Source: Ceratopteris richardii
Lineage: Eukaryota; Streptophyta; Polypodiopsida; Polypodiales; Pteridaceae
Reading direction: 5' to 3'
Assembly: GCA_020310875.1 (NCBI GenBank)
Contig: CM035444.1
Coordinates: 17,873,477-17,937,476 of the forward strand
DNA length: 64,000 nt
The notes beneath the pieces were generated by a model that had not been told where the DNA came from, made no database searches, and saw only the letters and a program-made list of their open reading frames with translations. Of this stretch, positions 21,179 through 33,282 are shown piece by piece. Positions within the stretch are counted from its first letter, which is position 1; each line of letters begins with the position of its first letter. Position numbers and translations under genes: made by a program.

Positions 21179-22403
21179 CTCTCCCCCCCTAGCGTCTCTC
21201 GTCTCTGACAGACCTTTGTTTTGCGGGGTGATCAATGTAGTGTTGGACTATGTCGGTGGCTAGCTCCTGTTCTCTGATCCTGATTCCTCTAACTAGATCT
21301 CTTTGAAGAGCATCCCAATTGACCGCACCCGGAATGTCAGGTTGTGGTGTGGTATAGAGCTCTGAGTGCATAGTCTGTTCGCATGCAAATAATTGTAGGA
21401 GATGGATTGGTCATGGCGCGAATACTTCCGAGTGAGATTCCCAAAACCCAGTGGTAAGCATATCATCAAATGTTTGCTCATAGCAAGCAGGGAGATATCT
21501 GATCCTCGCATGCCATGCATAAGCAACCCGAATATTTGGGGTTGTGCTCATATCATAGAGTAAGTCATAATTACCATTTATGAAGCCCCGGATCGGAGGC
21601 TGGATGTTATGTACATTGCGGAAAGTCTTTAAGACAATTTGCATCATGTCCAAGATCTTGAGCATCATCTGTGCAGTGACATCGAGCATGGGTTGCAGGC
21701 ATGGCATCCAGTGTCTAATAGTAGTCATCATGTAGGCTACAGTTGGTGTGCCTCTTGGTGGTGCAATGGATGGGTAATTGAGCCATTGTTTGCAATTCAC
21801 ATTGTTTTGAACTTTTATGGCAAAGGCCTTCCATGATCGTCATCGTTGCACTGGCCCATAGCATGGATTATACTTTAAATGCATGGGGGCATGGTCCCAT
21901 GTTCGGAGCATCTCTGGGTAGGTCTCCAATAACTTTTGCTACCAGATTGGTTGCAATATGGCACCTTTTCTGGCTTCTTCCGAGATGTCCTCTAGTTGGA
22001 ACTGTGTTGCAAAAGAAGGATACTTATTGGTGACTCTTTTTATCTCAGCGTTGTAATCTTCCAATAGTACAAAGTAGGGCTTATATTGTAACTCTGAACT
22101 ATTTATCAATCGCCTAGGAGCCAAGTGCCTGAAATATTCTGATTGAAGTATTGCCTCCTCAATAGTTTTCATGGCCATCATCTGAGTGGATATACGCTCT
22201 TCGTGAGTTGGCCCCATCTCTTCTACTTGTTTCATCCATGCAGGAGGGGGTTCCTCGTATGTGTCTTGTCCGTTAGTGACTCTACCTCTTGGAAGAGGTT
22301 GAGGCTCATAATTATCTTTGAATGTTTCTTCAACTAGAATGACAACTGCCTCCTCTTCTGACGGTTGATAGGGTGGAGATGGAGGTCGTTCATATTGTAA
22401 CAA
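21179..22403 (-). pseudogene. PPT and aORF C-terminal part, element B
   Basis: Three frames (22403-21939, 21800-21411, 21371-21189) together match the A segment at 1882-3054: EYFRHLAPRRLI-type start, YAWHARIRYLPACYEQ, FWESHSEVFAP, then IPGAVNWDALQRDLVRGIR. The frame shifts near 21830-21930 and 21400. The end overlaps the PPT (minus GGGGGGGAGAG) as in A. The good agreement of two independently decayed copies shows that this region was translated. Confidence 0.65.
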
Positions 22404-23231
22404 TTTAATCTTTAACTCTGCAACTTGTTGTCGTATCTCAAGTACCTCGTTAGTAGTTGAGGATTATGGCGGTGGAGAAGTAACAATGCTAACCATCTCA
22501 CTCGGTTCTTCTGCATGCGGTGTGGGCACTTGTTGTCTCTATAGTTCCTTCACCTGGTCTGCAAGTTGGTCGTGCGATTCTAAGAGGTTCGCATAATCTT
22601 CCAATACCTGTTGAATGTTCTCTAAGGGGATGGCTTGGAATTTAGTAGGATTTGTGGATGCCCTTGGAGTTTTTTCTATGGCTGCTTCAAGATTATCTTG
22701 ATTTTGCTGTTGTAATCTTCTGTACTCTTCTTGGGCAGCTGCTAGGTGTCGTCGAAGTAAAGCCATGTTTTTGTGTAGTCTTGCATTGTGGGCTAGCTGA
22801 TCTCTGAGCTGTTCTTCGGTCGCCTTACCCATCTCTATATATTTGGCTTCCATCTCCAGATAAGATTGTTGGAGGGCTATAACTTCTTGTTGCAATGTGG
22901 TATTACGTAACTCCAAAGCATCGACACGTGCTTGGAGGTGGGTCGACAGACTACAAAGCTCTTTATTGTGCTCTTCTAACAATCTATATTCCTGTTTAAG
23001 CTATGTGGCCGCTTCGAACATGGTGTCTAATGCATTACTAAATGAAGTGGATGTAGAGGTTTTGGTGGAAGATACAAGGGTTCGGGAAATGGGGAAGGGA
23101 AAGGTGGATGTTGTGCCTACAGTGGTTGGAAGTGGTGATGTGAGTGAAGTGAAATGTGATGATGTTGAAACAAAAGTGGTGGTGGGTGGTCCTATGGAGG
23201 TTGAAATGTCCATGGGGTTGGACGTGATTGT
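22404..23231 (-). pseudogene. aORF coiled-coil part, element B (3' of copia insertion)
   Basis: The frame 22982-22539 is a long Leu/Gln/Glu-rich helix (LEEHNKELCSLSTHLQ, LRRHLAAAQEEYRRLQQ, LLESHDQLADQVKEL), the counterpart of the coiled coil at 3388-3933 in A. Upstream it is Thr/Ser-rich (TSIGPPTTTF). The frame is cut at 23232 by copia C; the target ATTGT lies at 23227-23231, and the ORF resumes at 29501. Confidence 0.6.
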
Positions 23232-24207
23232 TGAAAGAACTTGGAGAAGCTTGTAGAAGGTAGAAAAGTGCGTTTCAAAGTGACGAAGTTTGGTCTAGCC
23301 AACCGGCACAAGACCAGCCCTTGAGCTTATGGAGACTCAAATAGACCTTATAGATATGCAATAAGTGCAAAGAAATGCACTATGTACTTTGGAGCATCAA
23401 GGAGAATGAGTCGATACAAAACAGATAGGTTCGCAGGTCGACTAGCTCAACAAACTTACTATCTATGGAAGAGACAATGAACTTCAGTGCCCATAGCGAC
23501 CAGCGTGATTACAATTAGAAAAAATCCTTTTATGGGAGTGATACACATAGGATTGAGTCAATGGAATGCACAAAAGTATAAGGAATAAGCAAAATATGCT
23601 ATAGGAATGAATGCCACATTCACCGGTGGTACTTCCTATTTTTCAGGAATACATAGAGATTGATCCAGACACAGAAAAACTCAGATTTCTCCCAATCTAC
23701 TAAACCAAATGCTATGAAAATTTATAAGCATAAACTAGAAACTTATACCTTTCCAATGAGCCATCTTTCACTCAATTTGAAGCTCTGGAGAGAGATTAGT
23801 AGCCTCTGCAAGATTACTATTGGTGAAGAAGATGATGCAGAGAATTGAAGGAGCAAGACAATGATGGTCACAAGTGTATGTATATTGCTTCCATGTAACG
23901 TAAAAGTGATTTCAAGTCTTTATATAGACTCTAGGAGTGCTCCACGACTTCTACAAGTGAAATTTGAATTCAAATGAAGGTGGGAATGGTTGTTGGAGGG
24001 AATCAATTCACTTTCCTACAATCTAGGAAAAGTGAAGATCTAGTTTGATCTACTTTTAGGTGATTTGATTGCTTGATTGAATGTAACTTCAACCACCACA
24101 AATTCGTGGGATTTGGGCTCTATCTTTCTACCTTTCCATGTGTAAAGATCAAGGCTTTTACAATAGTAAATCCACCTCAAGCATAGTGTAAGCTTGATGT
24201 TCCAACA
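23232..24207 (-). mobile_element. 3' LTR of copia C
   Basis: Minus-strand TGTTGGAACATC to TTCTTTCA, 976 bp. The G-rich PPT (TTGAGGGGGAGC on the minus strand, 24208-24219) borders it. A TATA box (TATATAAAG on the minus strand) lies at 23918-23926. It lacks a stretch of about 103 bases that the 5' LTR has at 29357-29459. Confidence 0.95.
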
Positions 24208-24239
24208 GCTCCCCCTCAAGCTAAAGTATGCTTAAGTCT

Positions 24240-25781
24240 TCATTCTCTGATAGGTTGAATACCTGCCATTGCTTTGAATCTACAAAGCTTTATTCCATCA
24301 AGTGCCTTCGTCATTATAAATTCTTTTTGCTTTTCAGTAGGAACAAAAGAAATGTCAATCTCCTTTGCCATGAGCTTCTCCCTGATGAAGTGGTAATGGA
24401 CTTCTATGTGCTTGGTTCTCGCATGGAAAATACGATTTGCCGCTAGATGCATGGAACTTACATTATCTCCAAATATGTGAGGTTTGGAACTCACAAGTCC
24501 CAAATCTGTGTACAATGCTTTTAACCATATTGCCTCTTGAGTTGCTATCGCCAAGCCTCTATACTCTGCTTCAGTTGAAGATAGAGCAACTGTTGGTTGC
24601 TTCTTGGAACTCCATGACACTAGCTTCGAACCTGCAAATGCTAAGTAACCAGATGTACTTTTTCTATCATCCTTAGCTCCTGCCCAATCTGCATCTGAGT
24701 AGATTTTGATATCTAAATCTGAAGAGTAAGGATAGAATATACCTTCGTTGATTGTACCTTTGAGATACTTAAATACTCTCTTAGCCGCATCCATGTGTGG
24801 TCTTCTTGGTGAGTGCATGAACTGACCAAGCACTCCCACACTATATGAGATGTCTACCCTTGTATGAGTAGCATATATCAAGCTACCTACCAAGCTTTGA
24901 TATTCTTTTAGGTCTTCAATTTTCTCACCTTCATAAACACTAAGTTTATGATTCATCTCCAAAGGTGTACCTGTAGGTTTAGTGTTCTCCATTTTGAACT
25001 TGAGAAGAAGATCCTGAATGTATCTTCTTTGAGTCAAATACATTCCTTCATCTGTATATATCACCTGCATACCTAGGAAATATGTGAGCTCACCTAGGTC
25101 ACTGATTTTGAACTCCTCTTGCATGTGTCTCTTGATCCTTTGAATCCCATTTAGATCATCACCTATCACAATAATATCATCTACATATACACATAGATAG
25201 ATCACCTCATTGTGATCCCTTTTGATGAATTGAGAAGGATCTGAGCTGCTAGCTTTGAAGCCTTGATCTTGAAGATATGTAACCAACCTGTAATTCCAAG
25301 CTCTAGGAGCTTGTTTCAATCCATACAATGCTTTGTTAAGTCTACAAACATAAGATGGGTGATTAGGGTTTTCAAAACCGGGTGGTTGTGACATGTATAC
25401 CTCTTCACTTGTCCAACCATTTAAGAATGCATTTTTCACATCAAGTTGGAGTAGTCTCCAATTCCTTGCAGTAACTACACTTATCAATGTCCTGATTGTA
25501 GTCATCTTTGCAACTGGTGAGAATGTTTCCTCATAGTCTATACCATGAGTTTGTGAGCATCCTTTGGCAACTAATCTTGCCTTGTACCTGCAAACTGATC
25601 CATCTGAATTTCTTTTAACTTTATATACCCATCTGCAACCAATTACCTTTTGATTCGGTGACATTGGAACCAAATCCCAAGTGTCCATCTCCTTCAATGC
25701 ATCTATCTCTTCGTTCATGGCCTTTTCCCAATTAGGGTTTTCCTTTGCCTTTACATAGGTTGAGGGTTCGTCTGAAATAGA
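24240..25781 (-). pseudogene. Reverse transcriptase and RNase H of copia C
   Basis: A 492-codon frame with MNEEIDALKEMDTWDLV, VYKVKRNSDGSVCRYKARLV, QLDVKNAFLNG, LYGLKQAPRAW and the catalytic YVDDIIVIG, then RNase H with DADWAGAKDDRKSTSGY, SSTEAEYRGLA and KHIEVHYHFIREK. These are the standard RT and RNase H signatures of Ty1/copia. The frame joins upstream IN across one TAA at 25782-25784. All catalytic residues that I can see are kept. It ends at the PPT. Confidence 0.93.
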
Positions 25782-27489
25782 TTATTTTGCCAAGTATATT
25801 GAATGCTTCGTAACAAATGTAGAATCATATCCATACTTTTCTGGTTGTTTCTTCTCTCTTGCTAATCTTCTAGGTGCTTGTTTTGAGCATTCTCCAATCT
25901 CTTGCATCTTTGCTTTGCCTCTTGACTTCCATAGCTTATAATCCTTTTCCCTTTCATCTTGGTCATCATCTGTATCACTTCTTGGATCCTGGACCTGTGT
26001 ATCATGCTTGCTTCCTAATTGATGAGAGTCAGAATCAAGATCATATGGTAGTGTTACCTTTTGTTTGTCTTCATCATACCAAGACCTGTGTTCTTCAAAC
26101 ACAACATCTCTACTTTTAGTGAATTGCTTGGTTGAAGGATTGAAGAACATGTAACCCATCTGAGTTGAATCATATCCAACAAACACTGCCTTTGTTGCCC
26201 TTTCATCTAGCTTACCTCTTATTTGTGATGGAACATGAACATAAGCTAAACAACCAAAAAACCTTGCAATGTCCAAGACTAGGTTTTCTTCCAGGCATGC
26301 TTCATAAGGAGTCATACCTTGAAGTGATTTGGATGGTAGTCTATTGACAAGGTATACAGCAATTGAAATAGCTTCTGCCCATAGATAATGTGGCAACTTC
26401 TTCTCTTCAAGCATTGTTTGAGCTGATCCAACCAATGTCTTGTTTCTCCTCTCTGCAATTCCATTTAGTTGAGGAGAGTACCTAGTAGTCACTTCCCTTT
26501 TGATACCTTTGTCCTGCAAGAACTCATCAAACTCTTTGGAGAAGTATTCTCCCCCTCCATCAGATCTGAGCTTCTTTAGTGATCTACCTGTATGATTCTC
26601 CACATGTGCAAGATACTTCTTGAAGCAATCAAACACTTCATTCTTAATCTTGATAAAGTAAAGAACACTCCATCTACTATGGTCGTCAATAAATGAGACA
26701 TAATACCTTGAACCTGCCAATGAAGGTTCTTGACTTGGTCCCCATACATCTATATGTACTAAGTCCAATAAGTTGTTGTGGATGTAGCCTTTGTGGTTGA
26801 ATGGTTGTCTTTGTGCCTTCCCAATCTGACATGCATCACACCTGTTGATCATGTGTTGCTTTGATATGTTCGGCAATCCTAGAACACTTTGATCCCTGCA
26901 TATATCCTTCAAGGTTCTTTCATTCACATGAGCAAGTCTCTTATGCCACACTTCAAGTTCACTTAGGGTTTGAGACCCAAAGTTGAATAGAGCTATGTTC
27001 TTGGTTTCTCCTACTTCAAAAGTAAAGAGCCTACCATGCTTCTCACCTCGGTCTATCTTTTTGAAGCCTTGACATGGATCTTCCACAAAAGCTCCATGTT
27101 GAGTGAACCTAACTTGCAAGCCTTTTTCAACTATTTGGCCTACACTTATTAGGTTTTTAGTGATAGTGGGTACATAGAGAACCTTACTCAGAATGTTTGT
27201 CCTGCCATTGGAAGCTTTGACATTACCAATCTTCTCCACATTGTGCTTCGTGTCATCCCCTGTTTGCACTTCATGTCTATGCTTTGGACTTTCCAAATCA
27301 GATAGAAGAGCAATGTTGCCTCCAACATGATTCGAACATCCTAAATCTATGTAGAACAAAAGATCATCTTCTTTACCTTCTTTGTGGCTTAGATTCATAA
27401 GAAGCAATGAGTCTTCATGTGGTTGATCTTTTGAATAATTGTTGTAGTCCCTTCTATTGTAGCTTCTATTGTTATTGTTGAAGTTCTAT
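25782..27489 (-). pseudogene. Protease and integrase of copia C
   Basis: The protease starts FYIDLGCSNHVGG, with the active-site Ser changed to Leu (DLG instead of DSG). Next comes the GAG-pre-integrase module (VWHKRLAHVNE, CDACQIGKAQR) and the integrase core with HIDVWGP, RSDGGGEY and PQLNGIAERRN, the complete D,D-35-E triad, then FFGCLAYVHVPSQIRGKLD. Length and order are normal for copia. The altered protease motif would probably stop processing of the polyprotein. Confidence 0.92.
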
Positions 27490-28393
27490 CCACCTCTGCC
27501 TCTATTGTTGCCATATACACCTCTTCCACTTCCTTTCTGGGTCTTCCCATTGAACCAGCAATTTTGAGTGGTGTGGTTGGTCTTATCGCATATGGCACAA
27601 GGTTGAACATTCTGACCTTTGGCTTTGTCTTGCTTTGGTCCTTTCTTCTTCCCTTTCCACTTGCTCTTGCTTGCAAAGTTGGCTTGGGAAGTCTCTTCTT
27701 CATCTTCTTGCCTTTCTGCTTCTTATCTTTCTTATCTGCATATAGAGCACTAGTTGAATTACCATGCTAAGATTTACCTTCCTTTATGCTATTGTTGGCT
27801 TCTTGATTGAAGAGTTGTCCAAGAAAGATGTTGAAATCTGGAGTTTGCACATCCATGATGAGATCATAAGCCGTCGTGAAGGATTGCCATTGCTTATCAC
27901 TTCGAATGTCGTTGAGAATTTGCTTCATGATGACCTCTTCTTTAATGAGCTCTCCAATGGATGCTAACTGATCCGCAACCTCCTTGACCTTGGTAAAAAA
28001 CTCTGTGATGGTTTGTTTAGGTGTCTTCTTCATTTGGTTGAACTCATTCCAAAGATGATTCTTTCTTGCTTTGGTACTAGCAAAAAAGAAAGTCTCGAGG
28101 GCATCCCAAGTCTCTTGAGATGTCTTGCATCCTCTAATATGTGGTAATAGAAAGTCAGAGATAGAGTTTAGTATCTACGACCTTGCTTGAGCATCCCTTG
28201 CACACCAAAGTGTGAGCTTATCTGTCTTCTCTTGTGTAGGTCCTCCTTTGGATCTTGGAATAGGCATAGCTTCATCACCTGCTACAATTCCATAAAGATT
28301 TCTACCTTGCAAATAGGCCTCCATTCTAATTTTCCAAGCCGCATAGTTGTGTCGATCAAGCTTCTCGATCATTGAGGGAAAGCCGTCACCCAT
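27490..28393 (-). pseudogene. Gag of copia C
   Basis: Starts MGDGFPSMIEKLDRHNYAAW, the usual copia Gag opening, and goes on with TWDALETFFF, FNQMKKTPKQTITEFF and SKWKGKKKG to a zinc knuckle CAICDKTNHTTQNC (C-X2-C-X4-H-X4-C) near 27555-27600. Three in-frame stops, all TAG, lie near 28175, 27767 and 27490. The 102-codon frame annotated by simple ORF calling at 27395-27703 is in the wrong frame; the knuckle frame continues into protease. Confidence 0.85.
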
Positions 28394-28402
28394 CTTGATC
28401 TA

Positions 28403-28414
28403 GCTCTGATACCA
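28403..28414 (-). other. Primer binding site of copia C
   Basis: Minus-strand TGGTATCAGAGC, complementary to the 3' end of initiator tRNA-Met, one base from the LTR end. This is the common PBS of plant copia elements. Confidence 0.95.
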
Positions 28415-28415
28415 C

Positions 28416-29495
28416 TGCAAGAACTTGGAGAAGCTTGTAGAAGGTAGAAAAGTGCTTTTCAAAGCGACGAAGTTTGGTCTAGCCAACCGGCACAAGACCA
28501 GTCCTTGAGCTTATGGAGACTCAAATATACCTTATAGGTATTCAATAAGTGCAAAGAAATGCACTATGTACTTTGGATCATCAAGGAGAATGAGTTGATA
28601 CAAAACAGATAGGTTCACGGGTCGACTAGCTCAAAAAACTTATTATCTATGGAAGAGACAATGAACTTCAAATGCCCATAGTGACCAGCGTGATTACAAT
28701 TAGAAAAACTCCTTTTATGGGAGTGATATACATATGTTTGAGTGTATGGAATGCACAAAATTATAAGGAATAAGCAAAATATGCTATAGGAATGAATGCC
28801 ACATTCACCGGTGGTACTTCCTATTTTTCAGGAATATGCATAGATTAACCCCAAGACAGAAAAACTCAGATTTCTCCCAATCTACTGAACTAAATGCTAT
28901 GAAAATTTATTTGCATAAACTAGACACTTATACCTTTCCAATGAGCCATCTTATACTCAATCTAGAGCTCTAGAGAGAGAGCAGCAGCCTCTGCAAGAGT
29001 ACTGTTGGCGAAGAAGATGATGCAAAGAATTGAAGGAGCAAGACAATGATGGTCAAAAGTGTATGTATATTGCTTCCATGTAATGTAAAAGTGATTTGAA
29101 GTCTTTACATAGACTCTAGGAGTGTTCCACGACTTCTACAAGTGAAATTTGAATTCAAATGAAGGTGGGAATGGTTGTTGGAGGGAATCAATTCACTTTC
29201 CTACAATCTAGGAAAAGTGAAGATCTAGTTTGATCTACTTTTAGGTGATTTGATTGCTTCATTGAATGCAACTTCAACCACCACAAATTCATGGGATTTG
29301 CACTCTATCTTTCTACCTTTACATGTGTAAAGCTCAAGGATTTTACAACGGTAAATGAACCATCAAAAATCTCTCAAAAAAATACAATAAATGAGCATAA
29401 GAAAAAGAACTCTCCAACGGATATTCTTTCGACGTGATAGCCTTTGATGTAGATCAAATCCACCTCAAGCACAGTGTAAGCTTGATGTTCTAACA
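28416..29495 (-). mobile_element. 5' LTR of copia C
   Basis: Minus-strand TGTTAGAACATC to TTCTTGCA, 1,080 bp. It is very close to the 3' LTR except for an extra segment of about 103 bases (29357-29459) lying between two AAAT direct repeats and scattered point changes. The TATA box reads TATGTAAAG here (near 29102-29111) and TATATAAAG in the 3' LTR, so the LTR that should drive transcription has the weaker box. Confidence 0.95.
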
Positions 29496-29500
29496 ATTGT

Positions 29501-30900
29501 GTGTGAAGTGTGAATCGTGAAGACTGGAATGGTGGGTGGTGTGTCCGTGGTGGGCATGAAGGTGGGTGAGGTGGGTCATGAAAGGAAATTTTTATTATAG
29601 TCATCTAGTTGTTGTATAATATTTACAAAGTTTGCCCAAAATGGAGGCAAGGTGGTTTGTATCGGTTCTGAGGAGGTTGCGGGGTGGGGTTGGGAAAGAG
29701 GGAATATTGTAGTGAGGGAAAATGATGGTGTCGGTGTTTGGGTAGAGACCAGTGGATGTCCCAGAGCTGGTAGATAAGAAGGGTGGCCTATTATGGTTTG
29801 ATGAATGGCAGGATGACCTATTTGAGGTTCGGAAAATTGGTTGGGAACAGTGGATGTAGGTAAAGGAGGGGATGGAAAAAGGGTTGTGTGTGATATAGGT
29901 TCACTAAGGGTGAACACAGGTTGTTCAGGACTACTAGTGGTGAGGGGTTCAGTGTGATGGATGGGTGGTGATGGGTGAGCTAACGTTTGGGTGCTTTCAT
30001 CGGGGGCACTAGTGTCGGTGGGGCTCGTCATGTGCAAGTCTTCCTGAGTTGTGGTAGGGAGTGAGGTAGAAACTTTGATATGAATCATCTTACCCCTACA
30101 TGGTTGTGTATCCAGTCTTCAGTGATCCTATTGAGGGGGAGTGCGATGTAACATGGTCCTCATAGCTTCTATAATCCCACATGTGTCTGCCAAAAGGTTC
30201 AATTATTCAACAAAGTGGGGGTCTGCGTTCTCTGCTTGTAGCATTTGGTTAACCATTGCTCTGTTTGCCTCTTCAGACAACTTATGCCTTTTCTGGACTT
30301 GTTTTATAGTTTCGTACAGCCGTCTAAGTTGACCAATGTATGCAGGGGCTTCCTCTTCACTCTCCTCTGATTCATGCCCTGGTGCCTCCTCTTATTCATG
30401 TGTGTCTTCAACGTGAATGTGTTGTACTTCATCCTCCCAATGTACTCTTCGTTCTTTGTGATGTGGGCGTCCTCTATGGGATGATGATCCGGGACCTTCA
30501 GTATCTGAAAAGAACTCACCATTGGACCGTTGTGTTGTTTGCAAGAAGGTGTCAAAGTCAAAGGAGGTGTCTTCGGCCAATTCATTCATGGAAGCAAACT
30601 TAGCATCTGTGGGTAACGGGGGGTTGACGGAGTGGGTTGTGTAATGGCCTCTGACTGTGATCGTTGGAGACGGATAGTGAATGGGGCCACCTGTTCTTCT
30701 TCTCTAAGGGAGGTTTCCGTGGTGGACTCACGAGGAATTGGGACATGGGAAAGAGGTCCACGCATGCATTTAGCTGGTTGAACCCCTGGTTTTCGCCCCT
30801 AGAAGAACTGTAGTTGTGAGTATTTAAGTGCCCGTGCAATCGGCACATCATAAGTGAGGCATCTGTATATGATTCTTGTAATGGCACACCAACCATTCAA
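29501..30900 (-). pseudogene. aORF central part, element B (5' of copia insertion)
   Basis: Frame fragments include MIHIKVSTSLPTTTQEDL with a long Pro/Thr/Ser-rich stretch (29576-30088), an acidic part (30304-30590, with EGPGSSSHRGRPHHKERR) and YRCLTYDVPIARAL near 30850, matching YRCLAYDVPVQRAL of A. The region between helix and N-terminus diverges fastest between A and B, as expected for a disordered linker. Several stops. Confidence 0.55.
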
Positions 30901-31720
30901 AGTAGGATTCCTTACTCCTCATTTTCCAGCTTCATATAATTGATCGAGGATCCACACAGGCATCTTAATAGGTAGACTCCCTGTCTCCGCTAGGTATAGC
31001 CCGTACCAAATCTTCTTGTGAGGTTGTGTAAATCAGTCTTGAGATAGAAATGCAAAGTGCTAAAGGCACATGCACAATGGTATGGCAATGTTTGGGGTGA
31101 GGGCACACATCTCTTTCAACTTCTTGAGCTTAGTGTTCTTCATAGATTCTGGTATCAAAGGGTCTTGATCTGAGGGCATATGGGTGTCGTACATCTGGAG
31201 GGCCTCCTTAATTAAAGTTATGTTCAGCTCGAACTTTTTCATCTCCTCGTGGTTTGATAGAGAGGGCAATAGGAATGTGCCTGACTAATCACGATCTCCT
31301 ATCGCTTTAAGAGTTGCAATCAGATAGTAGCATGTGAGGAAGTCTGGCTTAGGCAGGGATGCACTAAAGTAGTCCTTCAATCCCGCTTTCTGCCAAATAT
31401 CTTGAAGAGGTGCTACATTTTGTAGTGCTTCAAACTCTCTTGAGAAGAACTGAAATGTCCACCACACTCCTCCGAATTCCAACTTGGACCCCCAGATGTG
31501 GTCTGCATCCCCCAAATCTCCTGGCATCTCATTGAACCAATGAGAGTGTCATTTTACTCTTTTTGTTAAGCCATTTGGTGGATCCAGGATGGGAAGTCGT
31601 CTCATATTCAGATATTCTTCAGGCCTAGTTGTCAGTGGGGCCTCCACGGGCATGGTCTCCCAATCAACTTGAGAACTAGTGCCTACCTGGGAGCTCGGGC
31701 CTGCTGCTGCTGCTGCCATG
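30901..31720 (-). pseudogene. aORF N-terminal part, element B
   Basis: Begins MAAAAAGPSSQVGTSS near 31720 and contains HWFNEMPGDLGDADHIW, WTFQFFSREFEALQ, AGLKDYFSASLPKPDFL, LTPNIAIPL and KKIWYGLYLAETGS. It runs through the point where A carries the 2.8 kb insertion, without any insert, and so defines the empty site. A frameshift at 31270 and stops near 31060 and 31550 break it. Confidence 0.6.
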
Positions 31721-32255
31721 AGACTTCTCGTGGCTATTGGTGCTTATCTGCTAGAAGAAGAGAGGCACATTAGTGTTGCATAGGAAACAGGATGTTATGG
31801 TGTTCCCTCCACAATACTAACATGACATTCCAAGTGGTTAGTTGTCAGGGGTGAAGTGTTTGTGATGGGTGTGAGTGTTGGTTAGCAGGTTAGTGTCATC
31901 CTAGATGCATACTTTGGATGTGCACTGTACTCAGAATGCACCTACATCAGAGTGGACGGATTTACAAAATTGGGTCAGGGGGTTGGATACGGGTTTTAAG
32001 TCTCCAAACTTTGATAGTGGGTTCGGGACTTTTAGAGCTGATGACAGGCAAGGGTTTATGAACTAGATTGTGTTGGATTTGGGACCTTTTGGGTACCCCT
32101 TTCCAGATATTCCTAGGTTTGACCGAAGTTGTAATGGTGTGGGGTGTAGGTGTCTACCCTGAGATGTTTGCCAAGAGTGCTTGTGAGTGTTGATTCACTC
32201 TTGTGACTGGAGGTGAAGCTATTTGAGCTCATAAGTAGGCCTTGGGCACCCATAT
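31721..32255. other. Spacer between pol and aORF, element B
   Basis: No conserved frame. It corresponds to 8807-9334 in A. Only scattered similarity between the copies is seen. Confidence 0.4.
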
Positions 32256-33282
32256 CTATCTAGCATTGGGGATAGCCTTCATTGACCGCTTCGAGATCCA
32301 AATAGAAATGGTATGTCTAGAGTGTTGCCTAGGGGACTCCTTCATTTTAGTCATGGACGGTGTGGCTCGCTTGGTGCATTTTTGAGAACCTGTCTCTATA
32401 GCTGTGGTTTTTTCCCCTTTGCATATCCAGATCTGCTTCATGCCACGAGGTACTTCATATTGCCCAAGTTGGTGCTCATGCTTCTTGATCATCGGTCTCC
32501 TCAGTGTCATGTGTTGCTCGGCTTGCCTCTCTAGAATCTTCTTTGGAACAGATGGGAACTCCTCATTGACTTCTGTACCTTCATTAAGAGTGACAATCCA
32601 CTACACCATAGACCTTTGGACAAGAACAGCATCATTATCTTCATGTGGGTTCCTGGAGGGACCAAGAGTTGGTGCCTTTTCTAATGGCATGAGTGCTTGG
32701 TTTGCTAATTGAATTGTGAGGCGGCTTTGGCCTGCCCAAGCCTGAAGAAGTCCACTTCTTAGGTTGAGGTTGACTGCGTGATAATAGATCCAGTCTTGGC
32801 CCAAGACAAGAGGTTCGGTAATATCCTCATCTTCACATACTAACACTTTTGTTGACATTAGGACCTCTTGAATGTAGAGGGGAAGTTCCGCCTCTCCCAT
32901 GCAAGGGGTTTCAACACCTCCCAACCCTATGAGATATGCCTCAATAGGATTGACCTTGAATTGAAATTTTTGGCAGTAAGAAACCTGAACTGCACTAGTG
33001 GTTGTTCCCAAGTCAGTTAAAGCTCTCATAGTTTTTTCACTCTCTCCTTGTCCTACTTCTAGGGTCACAAGAGGTCGTCGATCGACTATCTTAAGGGCAT
33101 GTTCACCTGAAGACTCGCACATGGCCATGTGATAACCTAGAGCTTCATGAGTGTCAGGCATGGGCTGATCTCTACCTTGTCTTCTCAATTTCATTCGCCG
33201 GATGCATTTTAAAGCTTCTGCCTGTGCTTCTTCTCGAATTTGCTTTTCCTCTTCTTTCTATTTCTTTGGAGTATTGAGTCAG
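32256..33282 (-). pseudogene. Post-integrase retropepsin-like domain and pol tail, element B
   Basis: The frame 33194-32601 contains RRPLVTLEVGQGE, ALTDLGTTTSAV, NPIEAYLIGLGGVETPCMGE and LVLGQDWIYYHAVNLNLRSG in one uninterrupted frame, and so shows the fold that a frameshift splits in A. The active-site motif is DLGT where A has DSGA. After a stop the tail ends SIWISKRSMKAIP, like A. The basic segment before the domain (RRMKLRRQGRDQ) joins it to the integrase. Confidence 0.7.

Larger units (their letters stand above)
23232..29495 (-). mobile_element. Ty1/copia element C, nearly complete
   Basis: A 6,264 bp element with two LTRs, PBS, PPT and one gag-pol reading frame in the order gag, PR, IN, RT, RNase H. 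The target duplication ATTGT is present at 23227-23231 and 29496-29500. It lies inside the aORF of element B and is therefore younger than B. The polyprotein frame of about 1,385 codons (28393 to 24240), a usual copia length, has four in-frame stops and no frameshift that I detected. It is probably inactive but recent. B's aORF flanks both sides. Confidence 0.95.

Noticed and set aside
27395-27703. 102-codon frame in copia C
   Set aside because: Wrong frame: the adjoining frame carries the Gag zinc knuckle CAICDKTNHTTQNC and continues into protease.
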